From Penicillium oxalicum (taxonomy: Eukaryota > Ascomycota > Eurotiomycetes > Eurotiales > Aspergillaceae): DNA of 64,000 nt. The stretch lies in NCBI RefSeq assembly GCF_001723175.1, contig NC_064654.1:1550001-1614000 (forward strand), in the 5' to 3' direction. The position numbers and the translations under genes are program-made. This document shows positions 21,801-32,164 of this stretch, one piece after another (the stretch's first letter is position 1; each line of letters begins with the position of its first letter). The notes under the pieces were generated by a model. That model saw only the letters and a program-made list of their open reading frames with translations, had not been told where the DNA came from and searched no databases.

Positions 21801-22967
21801 CTAAACTTCGGTCTAAGGTCAAAGCTATTATTCAAAGTGTGTCCTACTATCTCTATAAGCTTCTCTTAACTACGCAGTATAGTGAGCTCAGAGAGAAGAT
21901 AAAGAATATTATCAATAGGGTAATCGAGGTCTGGCGTCCTATCTAGAATTCCACGAAAAGATATAAGACAGAATTTAATCCTGCCGATTAGGCCTATAAT
22001 AAGGATTTCCTATTCTATTTTCCGGTAGATAGTAAAAATCTAATTAGGGCTAAGTATCAAAACGATCACCTTCTTGTTATTTTCCCTAGATTAAATTACT
22101 TAGAAAGTAATGCATTTATTTTGACTTCCGTCGTTCCGCTCACGGGCCAGCAGAGATTATATATTGCTACCAGTCAAGAGCTAAGGGAGGAATTTCGAGG
22201 GCAAACTAGCCCCACGACTACTAACAACCTAGTCGGAAAAGGCAGAACTCTGTTACTAAAGCCTAATCGCAGTTGAATAGTCGTAGTTCTTTAGAGAGGC
22301 ACTCCTCCGGAGGCTTAGGCAATTAAGGAAACATAAGTCGCGTGCTAGAGCTAAGATAGGATTTTAGCTATCTCCGGGGACATTTTATTGCTAATGGTTG
22401 CTATTTTTAGGTTGAATTTGCTAAGTAATTAGGTTTACTTTCTTTTGCTTTATTTACTGACCTATATTTTGCTTCTGTTTTGTATCACAATCTTAGTTAC
22501 TATCCGGGTATCAGGACCAAATTATTAGTATAGTAATAAAACGTATTAGCTACCTTTTATTAATAAGGAGTCGGATGCCCTACTAGCTATCTATCTATTA
22601 TTCGCTCCCACGCGCTTCTCAGAGAGGGCAAACCCCCCGCCAGATATTGCCGGTGTAGTGTTATTCACTCCCTATCATTCCAACCCTTGAGCTATATAAA
22701 AGCCACCCAGAACTAATATAAGGCTTACGTGTCGAAAATGATTAGACTGCACTTGAATAATAACGTTGACATTTACGAGAATATAGCACAGAACTCGAGG
22801 AAGACCTTCGATAGTCGACGAGATATATAGGGAACACGATATTCGACGGTCCTCTTAGCTCTTAGTAATAGCACCCGACAATTTACCAGAATTTAAACTT
22901 CTAGTATAACTAAGATAGTAGTTATAACTAGTTATAGCAACGCTAAGTCCGGCCCTTTCAAATCTTA
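21801..22967. other. RIP-damaged stretch with one possible decayed ORF
   Basis: On +, 21900-22276 reads as a sustained frame ending TGA (DSKNLIRAKYQNDHLLVIFP and GKGRTLLLKPNRS are legible) with a few RIP stops; no family recognised. 22280-22970 shows nothing beyond AT-rich, stop-rich sequence. Confidence 0.4.
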
Positions 22968-23447
22968 TTACTAGGCGAACATCATAAAGTCATTTGCAGT
23001 AGCGTTATTGCATAATTTCTTATATCTTCCTCTACTCGCGTACATTCTGCCAGTTCTCTAGTCAGAATGCTTATAACGATTAGCCAAAGAGCTTCGGTAG
23101 CGTACCTGATAAGTCGGGAATTTCTACCCTACTTTGCGACTAGGCCTACTGAAATTTCGTGTCTGGAGATAGTAATTAGAACGTTCCTTCTCTGATATAT
23201 CGCCGCGATCTGCTAAAATTTGTTGAATTATAGTATTAGATATATCTCCCATACACTAAGTCGCGTATACCTTGGCCGTGACCGATCGGGCTATTGTTAT
23301 ATGCCCGTTTACAGAGGCGATTAATTAGAACACGTTCTCATCTGCAACGATATTCTCAAAGATATTTCGGGGTTTATTTGTTAATTCCGTTAAAGGGGTG
23401 TATTATTCTTCTTAGCTCGGACCAGAATATTCGGTCCTATCGCTCAT
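22968..23447 (-). pseudogene. Unrecognised gene divergent from the HeLo-like gene
   Basis: From ATG at 23447 (MSDRTEYSGPS) one frame runs about 160 codons with stops only as TAA/TAG at plausible Gln/Trp sites, ending TAG-TAA at 22968-22973. Legible: GDISNTIIQQILADRGDIS, NYYLQTRNFSRPSRKVG, YQVRYRSSLANRYKHSD. No motif recognised. It lies head to head with the HeLo-like gene, the two starts 287 bp apart, so they could share a promoter. RIP implies it was once multi-copy or sat in repeated DNA. Confidence 0.5.
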
Positions 23448-23734
23448 ATTGTCTTGCTAATAGGAAGTATTTGTGGAAGGGTTGATAGTGAGGCAAGAGG
23501 AGGTTGGCCTTCAAGAGCGGGGCTATAGCTACCAATCTTAACTACCGTGATCCTATCACGTGATATTACTTTTTAGACGGGAGGGGTTAACCCTACCTTC
23601 GTATCACCCCGATGATCATCTTCGATTATCCTCTTTGCTCTATAAGGCCTTGTTAGTAATATTTCTGACATTTAAGGCTCACAATCCTCATAACACATAA
23701 AATTTCTTTAAGCTTTCGTTATTTTCGCTCTCCT

Positions 23735-25033
23735 ATAGCAGACCCTCTGTCTGTTACCGCTAGCTTAGTAGCCTTAGCCACGTTCGCTTTCTAGTCTAGC
23801 ATCTCGCTTTACCAACTAGTTAATAGCTTTAAAAGTTCGAAACGAGTCATTCGAGAATTACGAGAAGAGCTAGAGGCCTTAGCCTATACCCTAGAGGACC
23901 TCCAGAAAGTTACCGCCGAGAATAAAACAATATTAGTAGCTCTGAAACTCCCTTTGCTTCGCTATGCGAAAATCTGTCGAGATTTTGAAAGCGTTATTAA
24001 GCGAGTTTTTCCAAAAACAGACTAGCAAGGCAGAGCCTTCCGCGACTAGGCAAAGTTAAATTACTTAGGGAATAATATCACCGACGTAAAGAACTCCCTT
24101 GCCGGGTACAAACTAACGATTTATATTACCCTTAGAGGCGCAACTTTGTACGTTTATCTCCGTTATGCTCAAAAAGCGCAGTACTAATATTTCCCTAGCC
24201 AAAAAGCCGCGGTCACTACTAACATTCTAGAAGAATATAAATATATGATTTCTAATGCTGTATCTAATATTCATAAGCATCTTATAGAGATCGATAAGAG
24301 AACTGAAGATCTCTAAGTCTCCGAGAAATCTAGACCGTCTAAACAGATAATCCTCCTTAATGAGATAAAGGAGGAGAAAGAAAGTCTCTAGCAATACTTA
24401 GAGATATGCTCGAAGGTCTTAAGTTTCATCAGGGATACTAAGAATAGCCTTCGGCAAGCCGGCTCTGCGGAGAGCGAAGAGGATCCTGGATTACACAGAA
24501 TAACACTACGTACCTATTCGCGGACAAAGACTAGAGGTATTCTTACCGAGTTTCAGGGTCGCATAGCAAATAATACATCAGAACTAAAGAATCGACTACG
24601 AGAATTAGATAACAAAATCAGCATTCTTATTCAAGACAAGTCTGATAATCAGGGCGAGAACATAAAATACATTCGAGACGCCAGGGATAAAAGAGCTAGT
24701 TTAGTATAGTGCCTTAGTATTTGCGCCGATACTTCAAAGATAGCCGACGCGGCACGAACAAATAAACTCGAGGACATAGTATCAGACGATAATTCCCGCC
24801 AGATCATCATATCTACTATTAGCGACTTAGTATCGGCAAGGTATATAGTAATAGGATCTGGGTCGTTGTAGTATATTAGACAAATGTCTAATAAAACAAT
24901 ATAGCATTTGTCTTCGAAGGGAAATCAGTTTGAGAGCGAAAACGCAGATTCCGAGGTAAAAAATCACCGAAGTAATTTCGACCGTCGCTATAGCGCTAGG
25001 TATCAAATTCGTGTATCGCCTAAAGGAAAATAA
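23735..25033 (+). pseudogene. HeLo-like N-terminal domain protein (fungal STAND/azaphilone-cluster-L type)
   Basis: The start codon is now ATA (23735) before ADPLSVTASLVALATFAF, the hallmark opening of fungal HeLo-like N-terminal domains. Then RELREELEALAYTLEDLQKV, LKLPLLRYAKICRDFE, LNYLGNNITDVKNSLAGYK, a 51 bp intron (24148-24198), helical repeats (KEEKESL-QYLEICSKVL; DARDKRASLV-CLSICAD), and an end block (EDIVSDDNSRQ, IISTISDLVSARY, RRYSARYQIRVSPKGK). About 415 residues; no NACHT/NB-ARC domain follows, so it is the short stand-alone form. HeLo-type domains act in fungal programmed cell death and incompatibility; that role here is only inferred. About ten in-frame TAG/TAA from RIP. Confidence 0.8.
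24148..24198 (+). other. Fossil 51 bp intron in the HeLo-like pseudogene
   Basis: GTACGT...TACTAAT...TAG: donor, branch-point-like TACTAAT and acceptor. Removing it joins ITLRGATF to QKAAVTTNILEEYK in frame. Confidence 0.7.
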
Positions 25034-25554
25034 ATCCTAGAACTAGTCATATTTTGGCAGCTAGTATACCGTCGTAGTATACCGTTATAGTACTGGAATA
25101 AAGAATTTGCTACAGATAGCCGTTTAGGACTTCGTCGCTACGTAGGCAACCCAGTGATTCACGCTTCTAAATCACAATATTTCTAACTTATCTTCATAAG
25201 AGAGGGCTTCTGAAGGGAGAGGAGAAACTATCTAGTATAGCAAGTAGTATACTTATATTAAGCTCATCAAGTAGTAACTATCCCGGGAGAGAGGAGAAAG
25301 TGATTTACGCGGGCGGCTACGGTACTAAGGCCTCAAGATAGAGATAGACTAAGGCACTAAGCCTGATACGGATTAGCGCTATAACATCTTGCTCGACCCT
25401 AGCCCTTAGCAGGAAGGAAGAAAGACAGAGCCAGCTCTCTCCTTGCTATAGTATATTATCTACTACTTTAGTGTAAAGCCCCTAAAATCCCTCGCCGCAG
25501 AACATCGCAGGACTACGCTAATATCCGAAATAAGTACGTAGCTAGATCTTCCTC
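25034..25554. other. Intergenic, nothing recognised
   Basis: AT-rich with moderate RIP. A short phrase GGGAGAGGAGAAA recurs (25218 and 25291) beside AAGTAGTA blocks, a weak local duplication. No gene seen. Confidence 0.4.
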
Positions 25555-25689
25555 TACCGCTACTACGGCTACTTCGATATATTTAAAAGTATAAAGGCTA
25601 ATCGTATTATCCAGATATTTGAATTCAAAGCTCTAACAAATTCTATCTACAAAAACTAACAAAGACAAGCCTACGCTAGGACACTATAC

Positions 25690-28342
25690 TCTATAGGGGT
25701 CCCGTCACTATCGAGTAACAATCACTAATATATCTCTGAAAGTGTATGACTTCTGCAAACTCTTTCTTATAAACATTACAAGCAATAACGGTGCTTAATA
25801 CAAGATTCTGTAGATGCTTTCGCTTGATATGCTTCGAAACATCTCTATGCGATAAGAATCGTTACACACGCTTCCTAAGAGCTAGGTTTTGCTATCCTAT
25901 ACAAATAAAGCAAAACAAGGGTCGATAGTCTATTATTACAGATCGAATAGCATTTTTAAGTGGGCTTGCCGATTTAGCCTAGACCTTAGTCGTTTCGCTT
26001 TCCGGCTTCTGATCGATATTATCACGCTCTGCTAGATAGCTTTCGACCCGTTTATTTTATAGCAAACGGCACGTGATACCCTCCTCAAATTAACAGTAAG
26101 CGGCAACAGCATCAATAGCTTCAGTGCGTCGATATATTTCTTGGTCTAATGTCGGCGATAGCAGAGTTAAAAGACGCTCAATCAAATGTTTCTGAGGCTC
26201 GGGCATCTCCTCCGTGTGTCGTAGTTTTGTCGTCACCGACTCGGCTAGTTTCGTCTTAGATAGCTGCCGCTATACTTCTAATATAGGTTGCTCTTGATTA
26301 TATTTCTTCTGAAGCTATAATAGCAATACGTTTCTAGCCCGTTCCCGTGCACTGTTAAGCTCTTGTTTTAGCTTTTGATAGCTTTCGTATTTCGGACTTC
26401 CCCGGTGCTATGAAAGTGGACGGCCTAGTTACTAGCGAAGTGTATCACGCCGCTAGATAAGGGGAGAAATTTCAGGCTATTCGTTAACTAAGGAGGATTA
26501 GGCAGTCGTTAATGCTTGTGGGCGGTCGGGGTCGATAGTCCGGCTTATTCGACAAGCTATATATATGATATTATTATCTGGATTCAGGCCTCGGATAATA
26601 GCAGGAAGGTTCTTGTTAATCCGCCGGTCGAGATAGTACTTCAGAAAAGTACGAGTATCGGCGTGGTGCATAATCAGGTTGCGAAGTGAGTTACTTATAG
26701 CTCCTAAGATGCAGGAAGTTAGCTATAGGAACCTACACGACGAGGATTATAAAGGAATCTGCTTACCGCTATTATCTAACGCTTTTCTAGCCCCGTATCG
26801 AAGGCTATAAGGACGGGCGACTTATCGGAAGCTAGTAATAGTACTAATACTTTTAACCTAAGGAAGAAGAGTTAAGTAAGGCAAAGATTTATCGGCGGAA
26901 ATGCCGATTCCTTGCAATAATCGCTCCGTCTGCCGAAAAACAGGCACGTTGTCTAGAGCCGGATCAAGCAACAATAGAAGCTCGTTGCAGCTATCCCGAA
27001 TATATAAGCGAGGAAGCTGTTCTGCGGAGGTTAGGACCTCCTTACCTTTAACTCTCTTGAAGGCACGGTCCGCAAAAAGCAGTCATAGCAAGAAGATATA
27101 GGGGCTGAGAACAAGTGAAGGGTCAAAAATAATCTCCGGCAGGATATATATATTTCTGTGCGACAGTTAGCGGGCTATAGCAATATTAAAACTCCCTAAT
27201 ATTAATATGCTTACTCGTCCTTGGAGCCAAGAAATCCCTTAGTGTATTCAAACTTGAATTCGATCAAGATTCTGTGAGGGCCGCCTTGCGGATCTCGGAG
27301 CAGACTGACTCCGATATAGCGATACCGCAAGCTTAGCACTGCCTAGGGGCGATTAGCTATAAGACCGGCTAATTGTAGGAAAAGGCAAAGCTCGATGCGA
27401 TACCGACCGTGTCCAAATTTTTTCTTCGTCGTACTAATAGCCGTTTCCACGACTATAGTCAAGTCTTCCACAAACATAGTAGACTTTTCGCGGCCTTTAC
27501 AAGACAGTTTATACTTTCGAGCTAACTTGCGGATTACCTGTAACATCAATTAGAGCTATCCACACTATAAAGAAGGAAGCTTTAGAGACCGAGAGGTGAC
27601 TTCGTTTCTTACCCGGCGCATCTGTCGATTCATCTGTTTTCCGATCTTTTCTGATATCGCTCTTTCAAAAACGAGTCGAAAGACTTTCCAAAACGTCTCT
27701 AGTAAGCTTTTTCGTTTAATTCCAGGCAGCCGCCTTCTATTTTTGCCCCGTCGCAAATTCAAGGCCTAGTCGAGAAATATATGTATAATAGCAATAGATA
27801 TCTTCCGGAATTCTTGTTCAGGATCTTTGCGGAGAGATGTACAAAATCTAATAGGGTTTAGACAAATAATAATAAGAGGGAAGAGCTTAACAGAAAAATC
27901 AGACGTACTATTTCTAACGAGACTCGACCTAGTCAAGAAGGATAGTAGTGCCTTTGCTATAATCCTCTTTTGTATACACAGACTCGTCAAACTCTGCGAG
28001 TTACTACAGGTAATATTCAGGAGAATGTTCATTATCTGCAAAAAGTTGCGTAATATCACTAGTATCTGTAAGCTGATCCTCGTCGAAATCAGGCTCTATT
28101 GGGTCGGTATCGTAATGCTCGTCGCTACTATCTTTAGAGCTATCTTCTCTAGCCTGTGAATTATTGTCATACGATTCTGACCTAGCCTGTCGTCGAGAGC
28201 GGTCTATATTGTAGTGGAATAGGTAGAAAGAATTATTTAAGGACGTACAAGTAGAAGGAAATGTTAGGTTGGTAGGTAGCGTGGATAGTAACGAAGGCCG
28301 AGGAAGCAACTTCCATTTAAATAAACCCTTCTCGGAAACCAC
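25690..28342 (-). pseudogene. DUF3435 tyrosine-recombinase-like gene (Starship-captain family) with C2H2 tail
   Basis: Read right to left: an acidic N-terminus (ATG 28342; SSDEHYDTDPIEPDFDEDQ), a DUF3435 core (LNLRRGKNRRRLPGIKRKS, ETFWKVFRLVFERA, KKFGHGRYRIELCLFLQLA), then recombinase boxes: YSLRYGA with the catalytic Arg (26789-26811) and HHADTRTFLKYYLDRR carrying His and Tyr (26627-26671). It continues with RTIDPDRPQAL, coiled helices, and two C2H2-like fingers (CFICV..., KRFLSHRDVSKHIKRKHL, ACNVYKKEFAEV) to about 25690. About 850 residues, in several frames, many TAG/TAA. DUF3435 proteins include the captains that move Starship elements; many DUF3435 genes are not captains, so mobility is inference. 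Its 3' end is duplicated at 21.3-21.8 kb. Confidence 0.8.
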
Positions 28343-28620
28343 ATCTTTTAGCTAGAATGAAAATGCTAGCAGGAGAATACCTATAGGAACCAGGATCGAC
28401 ACATGTTATACTGCTACTGCCCCTTGAGGCCGCAGGCCGCAGGCTGCGGCCAGGCTGGTGTGGGTGGAGAAGAGGATGCGCAGGCTGCAGCCCCAGAGGA
28501 GGGAGGAATGGGTGGGCGTGGCCGGATGTCAAGGTGCGTGGCGGGAGATATGGCAGATGGACGGCTTAAAACGGCCTCACTTCCGGCCATTTCTGGCAGT
28601 CCTTTTGCCGTCTGCTAGTT
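28343..28620. other. GC-rich island without RIP between DUF3435 gene and element F
   Basis: Abruptly GC-rich, with CA and TG dinucleotides intact. It contains alternating GGCCGCAGGC/GCCTGCGGCC-type blocks (28428-28455) and CAGGCTG repeats. The open frames on both strands are composition artefacts. It ends exactly where element F's sequence begins. Short length (below what RIP usually detects) or late arrival would explain the lack of RIP. Confidence 0.5.
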
Positions 28621-30126
28621 TATTGGAGTAAATTATAGCCTATTTTTAGTATCGGTATCTTATTTATTGTACCGGAAGTATCGCCGATTAGGCTTCCGGA
28701 TATCCTAAAAAATCTACCTCTATATTCGTAGGTTCTACAAAGTCTTTAGGCTATAGCTAATACTCCTAGACCGAAGTTTTCTTACTCGGAGAATATACCT
28801 TAAAGACTAACCTCCTAGTCCGGTCTTCCGAAAAGACTACTATTTTAATAGAACTATTAATTTTCTCCGTAGTAGAAGCTATTATATCGCGTAACTAGAT
28901 TCGTCCTAGAAGAATCTCTGCTATATAATCCTTTATAATTATATAGTAAGAGTACGTTATAATATCGCCGATTAAAATAGGTAAGCCTTCCGTAACTCCG
29001 TAAAAGGGACGCGTTCGGCTATTAATAGGCACTATATATAGCTTTAGATCTTTTCGAATATCAAGGTTTAATATACGTGCTATTTCCAGGGAAATAAGAT
29101 TAACTAATAATCCCTAATTAATCGTAGCTTTAAGCTTATACCTATATACGTATACCTTCGTACGCAAGAGCCCTCTAGTATATTCCTTAAACGTACCCGA
29201 ATTTCGTGGCGCAGAGATTCGTACCGATCTTCTAAGATCCTATACCCGCGCGGTTACTTTATCTACTTTTGTAACTCGCTAAGTAGTAGCGAAGTATATA
29301 GGCGTAGTAGTATTCGTAGTATTCGTAGTATTTATAGGCACCGAAGGTTCGAAGGAATTCGTAATATTTCTAACTTAGCTACGTAGTTACGGTAATATAA
29401 ATATTAGATTACCTAGTATAATCGTAGGCGGTATAGGAATAGCTAGTAATTTTCTAGCAATTTCTTCCTTACGTTAGGTAGTAGTATCCGCGGAAGGCTT
29501 TAGGCGCTTTTAGATAGTCGACGAATTTCCCTAGTCTTAGATTTCTTCTATAGAAGAATCTCGCGGCCAACTATTTAGTTAGCGATCCTATTCCCGCCTA
29601 TAAATTTCTTCTACAGAAGAAATTCGTAAAGGGGCTAGTACTATATCCGCTATTATATCGTCTTTATTAATAGTCGCTAGATAGTATCTACTTAGTCGTA
29701 TACTACGTACTTTCGTATAATTTCCGGACTAGTTAGAGCGCTTACGACTAGCTAGTTATCTATTAATAGCGAAGACTTCTCCCTTATATATTTCGTCTTC
29801 GCTTCCTTCTAACCCTTTAAAATTAGTATCTTTTCTAAGAGAAATCCCTACTAGATCTACTAGAGTAACGTAAATCTATAGGATATAGTATAAATAGGTC
29901 CCTAAATATAATTAAAGCGTAGTAATAGTAGAGACTATATTAATATTCGTACGCCAGTTCTTCTACTACTAGTACTAGTCCGGAACTATATCCTTCTAAA
30001 ATTAGTCGCCTCTCTTACGTGCCTCTAGTCTATTCTTACCGATCCTACTAAATACTACTCGATTTAGTTTATTTCGGTAGTATAGTCCTTTATTCTATAT
30101 ACTTAAGTAGACAGGATAACTAGTTA

Positions 30127-30169
30127 ACGTAATTCCCGGTCGGGCGGGCCACCCGGTCGAGCGGGCCAC
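30127..30169 (+). repeat. Pogo terminal inverted repeat, left
   Basis: Starts ACGTAATTCCCGGTCGGGCG; mirrors 32122-32164 with about one mismatch. Confidence 0.9.
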
Positions 30170-31054
30170 CTACCCCTATTACAAAACTTCCAAATCGATT
30201 ATATCAACCAACGTCTATTAATTCAACTAGATAATACGATTTTTACATGAAGTAATCCTGTGGCCAACTTAGCTATATCTACTGCAGGTAGGCGGAGCCC
30301 TCCTAGCTAGTTGAATCGGCTAATTAGGCAGATCGACCGCTTCATGCGATACTACCTCATCAGCTTCTACTAGCTGAATTAGCTACTAAACTAGCTATAG
30401 GCCCTCTTCGATAGTTAGGCCTCCTTCGTATACAATCTGCCTAGTCGATCGAGTGCGCTTTTGACGTTTCTTTTTATTCGCTACGCGTAGATTAGCGTTC
30501 TCCCGCGCTAGTAATGCACTGCTATATAATAAGAGATAGGCGCCCTTGATAATCTGATCAAGTATAGCTTTTGATAGCGTAGGCGGGCTATACGATCGCT
30601 ACTTAAGAAGCTCTTTAAGTATAGAAGCTTACTTCTCTAGCTATATCGCTATCTTTAGCGTCTTTAGGGTAAACTAGCTAGATCTGCTACTTAGTCGGCT
30701 TAATAGTAGCGAAGGCGTATATAGCGATATATTAAGCTTAGAAAGCACTCTTTCGGCGCTAACTAGTACGATACTAGTAGCTATAAAGCTACTTTGAACG
30801 ATCTTCGGCTAAAAAGCTTCTATCCTCGCGCGAGGATAATCTGCGAGAAAATTAAGCTTGTCGATATAATTATAACCTGTTCGGGCTAGGTCGCTCACGA
30901 ACTAACCGTACGCACGCTTAAGTACTACAAAGCACCTAACATCAAGCGGCTATAGTAAGTGAGACAAATATAAAGGCATGCAAAGTAGTATAATATCGTT
31001 TTCGGTATATATTCGATCGAATTAAGGTGTAAGATAGCTACCGTGACCGTCAAG

Positions 31055-31208
31055 TGAGATCCCGGAAGGGTGGTCACGTGAGTCATGACTCACGTGAGTA
31101 CCCCCGTTCGGCCCCGTATAGCCCCGTGACTGTCCTTACAGACCCGATTTTTAAGAGATACTGTAGAGATACTCCAAAAATCAACCTTTCTTTACTCTTC
31201 GAATCACA
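31055..31208 (+). repeat. Solo LTR of element D family inside the pogo transposase
   Basis: 154 bp, TGAGATCCCGG...CGAATCACA, nearly identical to the LTRs of D and little affected by RIP. Flanked by CAAG/AAAG, a one-mismatch 4 bp duplication; removing it restores LILDGHGS in the transposase. Keeps the perfect 22 bp palindrome (31075-31096). Confidence 0.92.
31075..31096. promoter_or_regulatory. 22 bp E-box/AP-1 palindrome in solo LTR
   Basis: Second perfect copy of the palindrome described at 1895-1916. Confidence 0.6.
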
Positions 31209-32121
31209 AAAGGATTAATAGCCGAAATCGCCCTCGTACACGCGAAGCAGTATATAGAATAAAGAGCTTTTAAAGCCAGCGAAGGCCGATCTTATCGGTA
31301 GTCTAGCCGTTATTCGATACTTCAATTCGCTAGTCGCTAGGAAGATTTGATTCAAACCAGCTAGCGATATAAACCTAGCCTTTAAAGATAATACAGGGCG
31401 GTAGCGAGAAGCTATTAGCGTATATTGCCTCGATCGCAGTAACCTATTCGCGATTACTAGGCTATAAAATCGATCGCCGGCCGTAGTATTCTGCTCGTAT
31501 AACAACCTTCTGCGATAATATAAGGCCTATCGCAAAGCCCGTCTTATCAAAGTTATAGATATCCTCTGGTTGTATCCCGTTCTCGTCAATCACTCTTTGT
31601 ACGGTCGTAAACTAGGCTCGTAGGGCTTTTAGGTCTTTGTTTAATACGCGCTAGTAGTTATATCGTCTAGAAAAGCGTGTACGAAGCTTATCACGCCGTT
31701 GGATAAAGGAAGATAGCCAGTTTTTGCCAACAGTAGGTAGTAGGCTATCACCACGCGCAGCTAGCAGAATATTAGCTATCTCTCGAACAGTAGAGGGCCT
31801 AGGCGCTACTCCACGCGAATCCATAGATATTATCCACTTAGTAAGCGAATCCTCTTCGAATTAAGTCAATTTATGACCGTTTAGGCGAGTATCCGCGCGT
31901 AAGACTCGACCCTCTTCACGGGCTTGTAATATTGTGCGCGGTATTTCGTATAGCTTCGCTGCTACGCGAATAGATTTGATACGGCCATTTTTAATATCAT
32001 CAAGGGCTAAGAGGATCCTGCCCTCCTGATTGGCCAATTTCTGCGAGGATTCAGTACGAATTGGTGGCATAGTAGGTGGTTGAATTAGGTAGGATGGTAG
32101 GAAGACGCGATTTTAGAGAGG

Positions 32122-32164
32122 GTGGCCCGCTCGACCGGGTGGCCCGCCCGACTGGGAATTACGT
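32122..32164 (-). repeat. Pogo terminal inverted repeat, right
   Basis: Complement of the left repeat, ending GGGAATTACGT next to the duplicated TA. Confidence 0.9.

Larger units (their letters stand above)
30250..32070 (-). pseudogene. Pogo-like DDE_1 transposase, interrupted by solo LTR
   Basis: ATG at 32070 opens MPPIRTESSQKLANQEGRIL, the HTH_psq start of fungal pogo transposases, ending in NGHKLT. Then a CENP-B-like region (TVGKNWLSSFIQRRDKLRTR), catalytic NFDKTGF (about 31533-31555), SLPPCIIFKG, SWFESNLPS, DKIGLRWL; the gene is cut at RLLIL by the solo LTR and resumes at DGHGSYLTP (second Asp, about 31038-31052), then MPLYLSHLL-PLDV and a Lys/Arg-rich tail (KKKRQKRTRSTRQI, about 30360). 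It cuts and pastes DNA at TA sites. Inactive: the LTR and about a dozen RIP stops. The first 63 codons remain open. Confidence 0.88.
30127..32164 (-). mobile_element. Complete pogo/Fot1-type transposon inside element F
   Basis: Terminal inverted repeats of about 43 bp begin ACGTAATTCCC (30127) and end GGGAATTACGT (32164), and contain two GGGCCACC-type blocks. TA is duplicated at 30125-30126 and 32165-32166; elements E and H show the empty site. One transposase gene, minus strand. Without the 154 bp solo LTR it is 1.88 kb, the usual size. The TIRs are hardly touched by RIP while the interior is moderately mutated. Confidence 0.93.

Noticed and set aside
26901..28159. Plus-strand frames of 66 and 110 codons
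   Set aside because: Antisense of the DUF3435 gene, whose minus-strand motifs are clear.
28317..28618. 71-codon frames on both strands in the GC island
   Set aside because: High GC removes stops from all frames; no protein-like pattern.
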